Shown piece after piece: positions 1 to 9,184 of a stretch of 64,000 nt of DNA. The notes beneath the pieces were generated by a model. The model saw only the letters and a list, made by a program, of their open reading frames with translations, had not been told where the DNA came from and searched no databases. Origin of the DNA: Actinomycetales bacterium (GTDB lineage Bacteria > Actinomycetota > Actinomycetes > Actinomycetales > Dermatophilaceae); assembly GCA_002748155.1 (NCBI GenBank), contig PDRO01000012.1, forward strand, positions 17,251-81,250. The letters are read 5' to 3'. The translations under genes were made by a program, and so were the position numbers. The first letter of the stretch is position 1; every line of letters begins with the position of its first letter.

Positions 1-3000
1 TGCTCGCGCCGGTTCAGCTCAAGGGGGTAATCCAGCCCTACAAGATCGTCTTCGACGACTCCGGAGCGATCACCCTCAACCTTTCGCTGTTGGAGAAGCT
101 GCGCCATGAATTCGGTTTCGTCGTGCCGGGGCTGGATCCGTTGCCGACCCGTGCCGATGGTGACGGTGTCGATGTCGATACGGCAATCCGGCTCGTGCGT
201 GAAGCGATCGCCAGTGCCGGGCTGCCGTTCACCGTCACGACCGAAGCACGCCTGGCCACCGTCGGTTTCACGGGCTACCTGCTCTGGCGAGACCTCACCG
301 AACACTGGCAGGAGTTCCTCGACCGACCGCTGGCTCGTCACCTGGCGTTGTCGCCGACCGAGATGTTCGCCGACCCGCAGGCGGGCGCCGACGTCGACCT
401 GCGGGTGGCCGCCCTAGACGATGTCGTCGCGGCTGCGCCGATCCCGGCCGACGGCTCGCAGGCTCAGGCGATCGCGCTGGCCCGGGCTGGTCGGTCTTTC
501 GTGCTCGAAGGCCCACCCGGCACCGGGAAGTCGCAGACCATCACGAACATCCTGGCTGACCAGCTGGCCCACGGTCGGCGGGTGCTGTTCGTCGCCGAGA
601 AGGGCGCTGCTCTCGACGTCGTCCGCTCGCGACTGGCGCAGATCGGCCTACTCCCCTACGTGCTCAACCTGCACGACGAGCATGCCCGCCCGGCGATCGT
701 CCGCGAACGCCTACGCTCGGCTCTGACCCAGAACCCCGTGGCGGACGACGAAGGGCACCGGGCGGCCGCTGCCGAGGTCACCGCGAGTGCCGCCACCCTC
801 GCCGCGTATGCCGCGCGTCTGCACGAGCCCAACGCCGTCGGTCTGTCCTTCTACGGCGCGCACGCTCGGCTGTTGGCGCTCGGCCCGGGACCGGTAGTGC
901 CGGTCTCGGTGGCGGCCGTCGCCGGCACCGCCGCAGCCGGCACCTCCTGCCGGGTCGACGTCGACAGCTGTCGTCGAGCGGTCACCAGGTCGGTCAGCCT
1001 GCTCGACTCGCTGGGCCGGGACGATTGTGCCGCATGGGGTTTTGCCCGATCCCCGATCGACCCGGGTCACGAGCTACTCGGCCTCGTCGACCGGGCTGAC
1101 ACGGCAAACCGCATCCTCGATGACCGGCTTGCTGGGTGCAGCGCCGCGGTAGCGCAGGCCGTCGCGGCCACGACCGATCCCGACGATCTGCTGCGAGTCG
1201 TCTGGTTGCTCAACGACGCAGCAACCGAACCAGCAATCCTCCACGAAACCCGCACGACACGATGGCAAGCAGCCCGTGCCGAGCTCCAGGCGCGGCTGGT
1301 TGCTGTGCGTCACGGCGCCGCACCACTGCTGGCGCACTTCGAACCTGAGGTTGTCAAGGTCCCCCTACAACCAGTGCGGCAAGCAGTACGAGAAGCCGCG
1401 GCGTCGTTCATCTTCGGGCGCCGCAAACGGATCATCGCGGCGGCGGGACCAGTGCTCGCGTACGCCCGGCCCGGCGCCGACCTACCCGCCAAGCAGCTGC
1501 CCGAGCTGCTTGAGCACCTTGCCGCCACCACGTCGGAGTTGTCCCGGGTCACCGACTCGTGGCGCGCCTTACCCGGGTGCCACGACCTGCCGCCAGATAC
1601 GAACCTGCTGACCGCCGACGGCATGACTCACCTGACCCGTCGCCTCGCCGCGATCGAGCGGGATCAGGCCCTGTTCGACGCCTTGAGCGACCGGGACCGC
1701 TGCGCCGTCGACACGGCCCGTCAGGAAGCTGCCCAGGTGCTCGACGAGGTGTATGCCGCGGCCCACCAAGCAGCTACGGCGCTCGCCGAAGTCTTCGAAG
1801 CCTGCGGCAGCCGGCCTGCGGATGTGCAGCGCTGGGCCGAGCAGCACAACGGACTGCTGTCTGCCTGGGCGGCCGGGCAAGCCAGTCGCCGCGATGACCT
1901 ACCGACCTGCGCCGCACTCCGGCGCTGGTGTGAAACGGTCACCGGGCTGCTCCCGCTGGAAGCCGCAGGTTTGTTCGACGCGCGCTGGGCTCTGCTGACC
2001 GGCCAGGTAACCGGCGCCGAAGCACCCGCAGCACTAGAGAGGGGCGTGGCCCGGTCGTCGCGCCAGGAACGGGCCACCGCGACCGGATTGTCCAACTTCG
2101 ACAGTGCCGCGCACGAACGCTCGATCGACCGATTCGTCACGTCATCGGAAACGCTGCGCGACTCGTTGGTCACTGTGCTACCGCAACGACTCGTCGGCAA
2201 CCGACCCTTCACCCCAGGCGGCATCTTCGGCAAAGTCGCAGCCCTGGAGCGTGAAGTCTCTCGTACCCGCGGCGGGCAACCGGTGCGCCGGCTCATCGAG
2301 GAGTTCGGTGAGGTCATCACCGAACTCACCCCGTGTGTACTCGTCAGCCCGGACTCACTGGCCCGTTTCGTCCCCCCGGGAGCGATCGACTTCGACCTCG
2401 TAGTGTTCGACGAAGCGTCACAGATACCGGTCCCCGATGCCATCGGGGCCCTCGGTCGCGCGCGCGCCGCCGTGATCGCCGGTGACTCCAAGCAGCTACC
2501 ACCCACATCCGTCGGTCAGTTGTCTCGACCAGATGACGAGGACGATCCCGCCAGTGACTACCGGACGGTGCACGACGAGGAGTCGATCCTCTCCGAGTGT
2601 GTTCACGCGGGGGTCGGACGCCGATGGCTCTCGTGGCACTACCGGAGTCGGGACGAGTCGCTGATCGCCTTCAGCAACAACCACTATTACGAGGGGCGGT
2701 TGTCCTCCTTCCCTGCTGCCTCGGCCCTCAGCAGCAACACCGGCATCAGTCTGCGCCGGGTCAACGGTGTCTTCCACCGGTCCAGGGGTGAAGGGCCACT
2801 GCGCACCAACCCGATCGAGGCCGAGGCCGTTGTCGCGGAGATCCTACGGCGATGGGATGCCGGCGAAAGGTCCATCGGTGTCGTGACCTTCAACCAACAG
2901 CAACGCGCGTTGGTGGAGCAGCTGTTGTGGGACAGCGGCAACGAGGCGATCACCGAGTCGCTGGCCCGGAGTCGCGACGGCATCTTCGTCAAGAACCTGG

Positions 3001-4499
3001 AGAACGTCCAGGGTGACGAGCGTGACGTCATCCTGTTCTCCATCGGTTTCGCGGCCAACAAGCGCGGCATGCTGCCACTGAACTTCGGCCCACTGAACCG
3101 GGCCGGCGGAGAACGACGCCTCAATGTCGCCGTCACTCGAGCCCGACGACAAGTCATGGTCTTCTGTTCTTTCGATCCCGAAGACCTGCGGGTCGAACTA
3201 AGCTCGTCTATCGGTATCCGGCACTTGCGCGCCTATCTCGAGTTCGCCCGCGACGGTGCCCTCCCGGATGCCGTGGGCGAGACCGAGCCGGGCACAACAA
3301 CGGGCATCAATCACGGCACGTCGGTGACTCAGCTGACCACTGGTCCTCGAGAACGGCGACACGTGGTCGACCGGCACCGGCAAACGATCGCCGAGGCGCT
3401 ACGCGCCAAAGGACTCGAGGTGGAGACCAACGTCGGGATGTCCGACTTCACGATCGACCTCACCGTCGGCCTGGCCGGCCAACAGCCCTGCACGGCGATC
3501 CTGCTCGACGGACCCGGTTGGGAAGCTCGACACACGACCATGGACCGCGACGGACTACCGGTCGCAGTATTGCGAGACGCCATGGGGTGGCCGGCCGTCG
3601 AACGGGTCTGGTTGCCCACCTGGCTGGCTGACCGCGACGGCGTCGTGACCGAGTTGGTCGCCGCGGTGACCGCAGCGGCCCAGGCTCAGCGCCGCACGGG
3701 CGAGCGGATCATTGCCACCGGGTATGCCGCGCCCCACGAATCGACGACGATCGAGGACTCATCGACACCCCAGGATTCGTCAACAGCCCCGGATGCATCA
3801 GCGCAAGACTGTTCGACCAACCAGGGCGAGACGCAGACCCCGCAGGACACAGCTTCCCACCAGCAGTTCGCAGCGCCGACCTCGGCCCATGACCTCGCCA
3901 CGGACGAGGCACCGAATCCGGCGCCGGATCTGGGGCTGCCCGGCGCAGCGGCCTATCAACCATTTCCGGTGAGTCATCGCGGACCGATCTCTCGCCTCGA
4001 CGGCCTAGAGGCGGGTCGGCACGTCTCTGCCCTGCATCATCTGGTGCACGAGATCGTCACTGCCGAAGGCCCAGTCAGCGTGACCCGCACCGCTGCGCTC
4101 GTCGCCCAATGCCACGGCCTGAGCCGACTCACCGGTGTGCGGCAGGAGCAGATCGCCGCCCACCTGCCGACCGACCTGATCCGGGACGAACAAGACGGTT
4201 TCCTCTGGCCCGCGACGCGCCACCCCTTGTCCTGGAGGGGGTTCCGGGTCTGGGACGGCCCACTCAAAGACCGGCCCTTGGAAGAGATCGCCCTGCACGA
4301 GCTGGCGAATGGTGCCGCCGCAGTGACCCGGGCTTCGATGGGCATCGAGCTCGACGATCTGCTACGCGAGACCTTGCGGCTTTTCGGCGGCTCCCGGCTC
4401 ACCGAGGGCGCCCGCTCGCGGCTCGCCGCGGCGGTCGAGCTTGCCGCGCGCTGCGGCCTCCTGCGAATCGCCGATGAGTTAGTGGAGCCAGCCGACTGA
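1..4499 (+). CDS. Large SF1 helicase with nuclease-like and DUF3320 domains (5' end outside window)
   Basis: The frame is open from the left edge, so the N-terminus (where the DUF4011 region of such proteins would lie) is missing. Numbering from the TTG at 90, Walker A GPPGTGKS is at residues 141-148, the DEAS motif II at about 774, GDSKQLPPT at about 798, VQGDERD at about 973 and the VAVTRARR motif VI at about 1013. Together these define a superfamily 1 (DNA2/NAM7-like) ATPase. Residues 1089-1190 resemble the REase_MTES_1575 (Vsr-like) domain: TIDL and DRDGLP are present, but the usual IECDG reads ILLDG. A Ser/Thr/Gln/Asp-rich linker (about 1211-1290) leads to a DUF3320-like C-terminus. The family is often discussed with conflict systems, but no partner gene is visible here, so a defence role is an inference. 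Confidence 0.85.
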   Translation, partial: LAPVQLKGVIQPYKIVFDDSGAITLNLSLLEKLRHEFGFVVPGLDPLPTRADGDGVDVDTAIRLVREAIASAGLPFTVTTEARLATVGFTGYLLWRDLTEHWQEFLDRPLARHLALSPTEMFADPQAGADVDLRVAALDDVVAAAPIPADGSQAQAIALARAGRSFVLEGPPGTGKSQTITNILADQLAHGRRVLFVAEKGAALDVVRSRLAQIGLLPYVLNLHDEHARPAIVRERLRSALTQNPVADDEGHRAAAAEVTASAATLAAYAARLHEPNAVGLSFYGAHARLLALGPGPVVPVSVAAVAGTAAAGTSCRVDVDSCRRAVTRSVSLLDSLGRDDCAAWGFARSPIDPGHELLGLVDRADTANRILDDRLAGCSAAVAQAVAATTDPDDLLRVVWLLNDAATEPAILHETRTTRWQAARAELQARLVAVRHGAAPLLAHFEPEVVKVPLQPVRQAVREAAASFIFGRRKRIIAAAGPVLAYARPGADLPAKQLPELLEHLAATTSELSRVTDSWRALPGCHDLPPDTNLLTADGMTHLTRRLAAIERDQALFDALSDRDRCAVDTARQEAAQVLDEVYAAAHQAATALAEVFEACGSRPADVQRWAEQHNGLLSAWAAGQASRRDDLPTCAALRRWCETVTGLLPLEAAGLFDARWALLTGQVTGAEAPAALERGVARSSRQERATATGLSNFDSAAHERSIDRFVTSSETLRDSLVTVLPQRLVGNRPFTPGGIFGKVAALEREVSRTRGGQPVRRLIEEFGEVITELTPCVLVSPDSLARFVPPGAIDFDLVVFDEASQIPVPDAIGALGRARAAVIAGDSKQLPPTSVGQLSRPDDEDDPASDYRTVHDEESILSECVHAGVGRRWLSWHYRSRDESLIAFSNNHYYEGRLSSFPAASALSSNTGISLRRVNGVFHRSRGEGPLRTNPIEAEAVVAEILRRWDAGERSIGVVTFNQQQRALVEQLLWDSGNEAITESLARSRDGIFVKNLENVQGDERDVILFSIGFAANKRGMLPLNFGPLNRAGGERRLNVAVTRARRQVMVFCSFDPEDLRVELSSSIGIRHLRAYLEFARDGALPDAVGETEPGTTTGINHGTSVTQLTTGPRERRHVVDRHRQTIAEALRAKGLEVETNVGMSDFTIDLTVGLAGQQPCTAILLDGPGWEARHTTMDRDGLPVAVLRDAMGWPAVERVWLPTWLADRDGVVTELVAAVTAAAQAQRRTGERIIATGYAAPHESTTIEDSSTPQDSSTAPDASAQDCSTNQGETQTPQDTASHQQFAAPTSAHDLATDEAPNPAPDLGLPGAAAYQPFPVSHRGPISRLDGLEAGRHVSALHHLVHEIVTAEGPVSVTRTAALVAQCHGLSRLTGVRQEQIAAHLPTDLIRDEQDGFLWPATRHPLSWRGFRVWDGPLKDRPLEEIALHELANGAAAVTRASMGIELDDLLRETLRLFGGSRLTEGARSRLAAAVELAARCGLLRIADELVEPAD

Positions 4500-4560
4500 C
4501 CCCCGAACCGGACTCCGGGCAACTCCCCGGGCAACTCCAGCTGGCTGCCGTGACGATGCC

Positions 4561-5229
4561 TCAGATGATCCGGCGCCCAACGGCCCACGCGGTCAGCTCG
4601 TGCCGGGACGACAACTGCAGTTTCCGCAGCACCGACGACACATGGGTCTCGACGGTCTTGACCGAGATGAACAGTTCCTTGGCGACTTCCTTGTATTGGT
4701 AGCCGCGGGCGATCAGGCGCATCACCTCTCGCTCCCGGGCCGAGAGCCGGTCGAGTTCCTCGTCGACCTCGGCGATCTCGCCGGCCACCGCGCCGAAGGC
4801 ATCCAGCACGAACCCAGCCAGTCGAGGGCTGAACACCGCGTCACCGTCGGCGACCCGCTGGATGGCTCGCATCAGATCGGCCCCGGTGATCGTCTTTGTG
4901 ACATAGCCCCGGGCCCCGGCCCGGATCACCGCGATCACGTCCTCGGCTGCGTCCGACACCGACAGGGCGAGAAAGCGCACTGGCGCACCGGTCGCTGTGG
5001 TCAACGCCGTGCACTCGTGCAGCACGTCGACCCCACCGTTACCCAGGCCTCCGGGCAAGTGCACGTCGAGCAGCACGACGTCAGGTGTGGTGGCCTGGAC
5101 GACCCGGATGGCTTCGTCGACGTCGGCGGCTTCTCCGACGACCTCGGTGAGGTCGGGGTCCAGCTCGCTCTTCACCCCGGATCGGAACATCGCGTGGTCG
5201 TCGACAACGACGAGACGGGTGACGGTCAC
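4561..5229 (-). CDS. NarL/LuxR-family response regulator
   Basis: This 222-aa regulator has an N-terminal receiver domain with the acidic pair D10-D11, a phospho-acceptor Asp at D55 in VVLLDVHLP and a conserved Lys in YVTKT. The C-terminal LuxR-type helix-turn-helix covers about residues 155-215 (LSAREREVMRLIARGYQYKEVA, then SVKTVETHVSSVLRKL). The GTG start overlaps the stop of the upstream kinase gene by 4 nt (GTGA), so the two proteins are translationally coupled and form a two-component system. The PspC domains on the kinase and on the divergent gene suggest an envelope-stress response. The target genes cannot be read from the window. Confidence 0.93.
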   Translation of the reverse strand: MTVTRLVVVDDHAMFRSGVKSELDPDLTEVVGEAADVDEAIRVVQATTPDVVLLDVHLPGGLGNGGVDVLHECTALTTATGAPVRFLALSVSDAAEDVIAVIRAGARGYVTKTITGADLMRAIQRVADGDAVFSPRLAGFVLDAFGAVAGEIAEVDEELDRLSAREREVMRLIARGYQYKEVAKELFISVKTVETHVSSVLRKLQLSSRHELTAWAVGRRII

Positions 5230-6509
5230 GGGGTGGTCTCCTTGTCGGGATGGACATCGCTAGCCGGTGCGGGCGTCGATTCGTCCGGTGGCGGGAGGGT
5301 CAGGCTCACCTCGGTGCCGTCGTCCAGCTTACGGATCCGCGCGGTGCCGCCGGCTCGTTCCATCCGCCCGAGGATCGATTCACGCACACCCATCCGATCC
5401 TCGGCGATGGCGTCGACGTCGAACCCGGTGCCGTGATCGCGGACGTAGACCTCGACACCGTGCGGTCCGGCCTCGGCATACACCGAGATCGGCGGGCGGC
5501 CGTGCCGGACCGCGTTGAGCGCTGCCTCGCGAACGGCCCGCACGAGCATGTCACCAGGGTCGTCGAGGACCCGGTCGCCGGTGATGACCAGCTCGACCGG
5601 GACCCCGTGCTCGTCCTCGACGGAGTGGACCTGTTCGGTGATCGCCGTCGCGAGGGTGTCGGTGACCTGCTGACCACCGCCGTAGAGCCAGGTGCGCAGC
5701 TCTCGCTCCTGCCGGCGGGCCAACCGCTGGACGGTGGTCGGGTCGTCGGCTCGGCGCTGGATCAGCGCGAGTGTCTGCAGCACCGAGTCGTGCAGGTGGG
5801 CGGCGATGTCAGCACGTTCGGTTTCCCGCACCCGGGCCAACTGCTCGCGTTGCAAGCCGCGATACATCCGCATCGCGAAGGGAGTTGCAATGCCGACGGC
5901 TCCGGCCAGCACCGCGACCGCGGCCAGCACGCCGTTCCACACCCCCTGCAATCCTTGGCCCTGGGTGACGAGCACGACCACCCCGCCGGTGACGAGCATG
6001 AGACCGAAGGCGACTTGACCGGCCCCCACCCAGATCGAGCGCCCCCGCCCCCGGGGACCCCCCAGTGGAGCGTCGAGCTGATACCAAGCCACGAGGGCGC
6101 CTGCGGCGATCGCCAGCACCGGCACGGCATACCGAGGGTCGGTGACCCACCCGCCCACGTCGGTGCCCAACGAGATCCCGACGACGAACAGGGCGAGGCC
6201 GACGACGACGAACCAGTGGTAGACGCTGATCCGGCCGGGCCGACGGGTCGCCGAGCCGCCCGGTTCGGGCCGGTAACCCGGCTCGGCGTAGCGGACCGGC
6301 AGCGCCACCCACATCACCGCGTAGGCGGCCGCGACCATTCCGCCGCTGCCCAAGGTGAGCACGACAACGGCCGCCCGGACGGCGAGAACCGGGATCCGGA
6401 ACCGCTCGGCGAGACCGGCACACACGCCACCGGCTACAGCGCGGTCGCCGCTGCGACACAGCTGTTGCCCGCGGGTCGGGGCTGCAACGCCGTGGTCGGT
6501 GCTCACCAC
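5226..6509 (-). CDS. PspC-domain sensor histidine kinase
   Basis: The 427-aa protein starts with a PspC domain (about residues 17-73, CRSGDRAVAGGVCAGLAERF plus a membrane segment). Several more transmembrane helices follow up to about residue 205. The dimerisation/phosphotransfer segment ERADIAAHLHDSVLQTL carries the probable phospho-His at H240, as in NarX-like kinases. The HATPase_c core shows AVREAALNAVRHG (N box) and RDHGTGFD (G1 box). It overlaps the response-regulator gene by 4 nt. An N-terminal PspC on the kinase next to a PspC/LiaF-like membrane protein resembles LiaFSR of Bacillus and EsrISR of Corynebacterium, which sense cell-envelope damage. That assignment is by analogy. Confidence 0.92.
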   Translation of the reverse strand: MVSTDHGVAAPTRGQQLCRSGDRAVAGGVCAGLAERFRIPVLAVRAAVVVLTLGSGGMVAAAYAVMWVALPVRYAEPGYRPEPGGSATRRPGRISVYHWFVVVGLALFVVGISLGTDVGGWVTDPRYAVPVLAIAAGALVAWYQLDAPLGGPRGRGRSIWVGAGQVAFGLMLVTGGVVVLVTQGQGLQGVWNGVLAAVAVLAGAVGIATPFAMRMYRGLQREQLARVRETERADIAAHLHDSVLQTLALIQRRADDPTTVQRLARRQERELRTWLYGGGQQVTDTLATAITEQVHSVEDEHGVPVELVITGDRVLDDPGDMLVRAVREAALNAVRHGRPPISVYAEAGPHGVEVYVRDHGTGFDVDAIAEDRMGVRESILGRMERAGGTARIRKLDDGTEVSLTLPPPDESTPAPASDVHPDKETTP

Positions 6510-6619
6510 TCCATCTTGGGGTATGCCGCGGGCGATCGACCCGCTCTCAGGACAGATTCAGGGATCGATCAGGGTCGCCCCGCATGTCGGCGGCGCTTGG
6601 CCGGGACGAGGATGGCGAC

Positions 6620-8077
6620 ATGACGAAAAACCCCGATGCGGGCACTCCGGCGCCCGAGCCGGGCGCCGGCCTGGACGCGTTCTTCGACGGGCTGCGAGGC
6701 CTGGGAGCGGTCCGATCGCGGGAGGACCGGGTGGTCGCAGGGGTGTGCGCCGGACTGGCCCGGTGGTGGGGCGTGAATCCCGCGTTCGTCCGGGCGGCCG
6801 CAATCGTGTTCTTTCTCATCAGCACCCTCGGACTGCTTACCTATATGGTCGCTCTGGCCTTGCTGCCGGATGAGGACGGCAAGATCCTGGCCGAATCCGC
6901 CATCCGACGGGGCGACGGAAATGGCATCGCCCTGCTGGTCGTCATCGGAGTGCTGGTCGTCGGTGAGATCTCCGCCACGTGGTGGGCGTGGCTCGGGGTG
7001 CCACTGGCGGTGCTCGCCTGGTGGATGATCCGCAGCGCCGCGTCCGGAAAGACGCCCCGGCAGATGCGAGAAGAGGCCGCGGCACTCGGTGCCGACCTGC
7101 GCCGTTCGACCCGCCTGAACCCCGCACCGGAGTCGCCCGGCTCGAGCACACCCCAGGACTCCCCGGTCGGGCCGCCACCGCCGACCGGGCCGCCGGGCAC
7201 CGACCTCGCCGGGGTAACCGACTCCCCCTACCCGGACCGGCCACGTCCAGCCGCGGCACCCTCGTCGGGATCGATGCCGTCGTCCGGGGCAGCACCACTT
7301 GGCCTGGGGCCCGGCCGAACCTACTCTCCGACCCGGGTGCGCGATCCGGAGCCGATGCCTCCGGCTCGCCGACGCGCCGGCCCGCTGTTCTTCTTCGTCA
7401 CCATGGGGCTGGCACTGACCGTCTACGGCCTCGTCATGTCGGTCCCAGCTCTTCGTGAGCTCACGTCTCACCGGCATGCATTCGCGCTCGCCTGCAGTGC
7501 CGTGGTCGCCTCGCTCGCGCTGCTGTGGGCCGGGCTGCGTGGCCTGCGTGCTGCCTTCACGGCCACCGTGGTTGCCGTCTTGCTGGGCATGAGCGTCCTG
7601 GCTGGTTTCGTTCCACAGCTGTCCACGTTCATCGCCGCCGGAATCGGCGAGCGCACCTGGACACCGGTCGCGGGCCAAGACGACCCGGCATACGCCCTGA
7701 GCATGGGTGAAGCCACCCTCGACTTGGCATCGCTGCCGAACGACGGGGCGGGACAAGTCATCTCGGCATCCGTTCTCCTCGGTGAGCTCAACGTGCTTAT
7801 CCCACCCGGGTTGAATGTCCTGGTCGAGAGCGATCTCGGCGCCGGGGAGTTGTCCGCTGAACCACCAGCGGGGGGCAAGAGCCGGACTCTCGCCGCCGGC
7901 ACGGCCGGTGGCATGGTCGTCGCGGTCGGCGATCCGGCCGGGGCGCCGGATGCCATCGTGCGGCTGTCGGTCGGATTGGGCGAGATAGCCCTGAAGACCT
8001 CGTCGCCGGTCAACTCACGGCCGAGCACCGACCCGTCACCAACCGGGACAACAAACAAGCCCGGACAGACCCGATGA
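6620..8077 (+). CDS. PspC-domain membrane protein with LiaF-like C-terminus
   Basis: The start at 6620 is chosen because GAGG lies 8 nt upstream; the ATG at 6584 has no ribosome site. The 485-aa product begins with a PspC domain (SREDRVVAGVCAGLARWWGV) and two or three membrane segments. A long Pro/Ser/Gly-rich cytoplasmic linker follows, then three more hydrophobic helices. The C-terminal domain of about 130 residues contains LGELNVLIPPGLNVLVESDLG, typical of the LiaF/DUF2154 fold. LiaF-type proteins restrain their cognate kinase until the envelope is stressed. The gene diverges from the kinase gene, so this protein is the likely modulator, inferred from family and position. It overlaps the next gene by 4 nt. 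Confidence 0.82.
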   Translation: MTKNPDAGTPAPEPGAGLDAFFDGLRGLGAVRSREDRVVAGVCAGLARWWGVNPAFVRAAAIVFFLISTLGLLTYMVALALLPDEDGKILAESAIRRGDGNGIALLVVIGVLVVGEISATWWAWLGVPLAVLAWWMIRSAASGKTPRQMREEAAALGADLRRSTRLNPAPESPGSSTPQDSPVGPPPPTGPPGTDLAGVTDSPYPDRPRPAAAPSSGSMPSSGAAPLGLGPGRTYSPTRVRDPEPMPPARRRAGPLFFFVTMGLALTVYGLVMSVPALRELTSHRHAFALACSAVVASLALLWAGLRGLRAAFTATVVAVLLGMSVLAGFVPQLSTFIAAGIGERTWTPVAGQDDPAYALSMGEATLDLASLPNDGAGQVISASVLLGELNVLIPPGLNVLVESDLGAGELSAEPPAGGKSRTLAAGTAGGMVVAVGDPAGAPDAIVRLSVGLGEIALKTSSPVNSRPSTDPSPTGTTNKPGQTR

Positions 8078-8409
8078 CCGAGCAACCCACCGGCCACGAC
8101 CCCGATGCCACCACTGCCGAGCCCCCGGGCGCCCGGACACCTGTGACATCCGATACCGCTGGCAACGAGGTCGCGGGCGGCCCCGGCGCCGGACCCAACT
8201 ACCGGCTCGTCGGCGTCTCCCTGCTTCTCGGCTTGGGAAGCATGGTGGTGATCTGGTACTCACTCGATCTCCCTGCAGTTTCCCTGCCGGCCCTGGACCC
8301 GCGGGTCCTGGTCATTGGCGGGCTGGCTTTCGTGCTCGTCGGTGAGATGGGGCTGCTGCGTGATCGTCGGCGCAGGCGGAAAGGCCCGCCCGATCCCCAC
8401 CGCATGTAG
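8074..8409 (+). CDS. Small two-helix membrane protein
   Basis: The ATG overlaps the stop of the PspC/LiaF-like gene (ATGA), so the two are probably co-translated. The 111-aa product has a polar, disordered first 45 residues, two hydrophobic helices (about 46-64 and 76-93) separated by a short loop, and a basic tail (RDRRRRRKGPPDPHRM). No family was recognised. Its coupling suggests an accessory role in the same envelope-stress module. Confidence 0.72.
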   Translation: MTEQPTGHDPDATTAEPPGARTPVTSDTAGNEVAGGPGAGPNYRLVGVSLLLGLGSMVVIWYSLDLPAVSLPALDPRVLVIGGLAFVLVGEMGLLRDRRRRRKGPPDPHRM

Positions 8410-8473
8410 CCACGTGACTGGTTGTCTCGTGTTGCGTCGTGTCGTGTCACAGAGGCGTCGCTGCCAGAACGGA

Positions 8474-9184
8474 TTATCGGGAAACCAGCCCGGGCAGCAC
8501 TGCGGCCCAGACCGGTGACACCGGCAGGCCGGCAACCTGCTGCTCGGCCACCCAGATAGCCGCATCGGTGGTGCCGCCGACCTCGTGGACGACCGGGTCC
8601 GTCGGGTCATGACACTCGGCCCGATAGACCAGCCGCACCACATGGAAGTCCTCGACCCGGCCGCCGGGCGCCTTCCCGATCCAGTGTCCGTCCAACACAC
8701 GGAACAGTCCGGTGACGGCCACCTTTTGACCGGTCTCCTCGTCCACCTCCCGGTGCAAGCCCTGCTCCGGCTGCTCGCCCGGGTCCACACCCCCACCCGG
8801 CAGGGTCCATAACCCCGGGGCGTTGGTCTGCCGGGAGAGCCGGGTGAGCAACAACCCCCGAGCGCTGCGCACCAGCGCGTATGCCGCGAGCCGCTGCACT
8901 CGCACGGGCTGCTCGCCGAGCTCGAGGGCGAGGTCTGGATCGGTTCCCACGGCCCGGGACGCAGGCAAAGGATCGGTGGCCCGGCGCGCCCGGACGACGT
9001 ACCGGATCGCGATTCCTGCGGGGTCGTCGGCCCGCCATGCCCGCACCGCCTGCTGCGCCAGCCAACCGTGCCGCCACAGGGTGGTCTCGGGATGCTCACC
9101 GTGTGGCACGTCTGCGACGAGGACCTCGACGCCCTCGCCGGTGATCCCGTGAACCGACAAGGCCACCGATCCGGGCCGGGTCAT
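8474..9184 (-). CDS. Nudix hydrolase
   Basis: The 236-aa protein carries a full Nudix box, GGVDPGE-x7-REVDEETGQ, at about residues 131-153, preceded by LWTLPGG. Such enzymes hydrolyse nucleoside diphosphates linked to another group; the substrate cannot be told from sequence. An N-terminal extension of about 95 residues precedes the Nudix fold and was not recognised. The ATG overlaps the stop of the glycosyltransferase gene by 4 nt, making a two-gene operon. It converges with the small membrane-protein gene, with no clear terminator between them. Confidence 0.9.
   Translation of the reverse strand: MTRPGSVALSVHGITGEGVEVLVADVPHGEHPETTLWRHGWLAQQAVRAWRADDPAGIAIRYVVRARRATDPLPASRAVGTDPDLALELGEQPVRVQRLAAYALVRSARGLLLTRLSRQTNAPGLWTLPGGGVDPGEQPEQGLHREVDEETGQKVAVTGLFRVLDGHWIGKAPGGRVEDFHVVRLVYRAECHDPTDPVVHEVGGTTDAAIWVAEQQVAGLPVSPVWAAVLPGLVSR

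Noticed and set aside
38..271. Minus-strand frame at the left edge
   Set aside because: Shadow inside the large helicase gene, which is open on the plus strand from the window edge.
4500..4560. Terminator between the helicase and response-regulator genes
   Set aside because: Only a 5-bp CCGGG/CCCGG pairing inside a short direct repeat; too weak to call.
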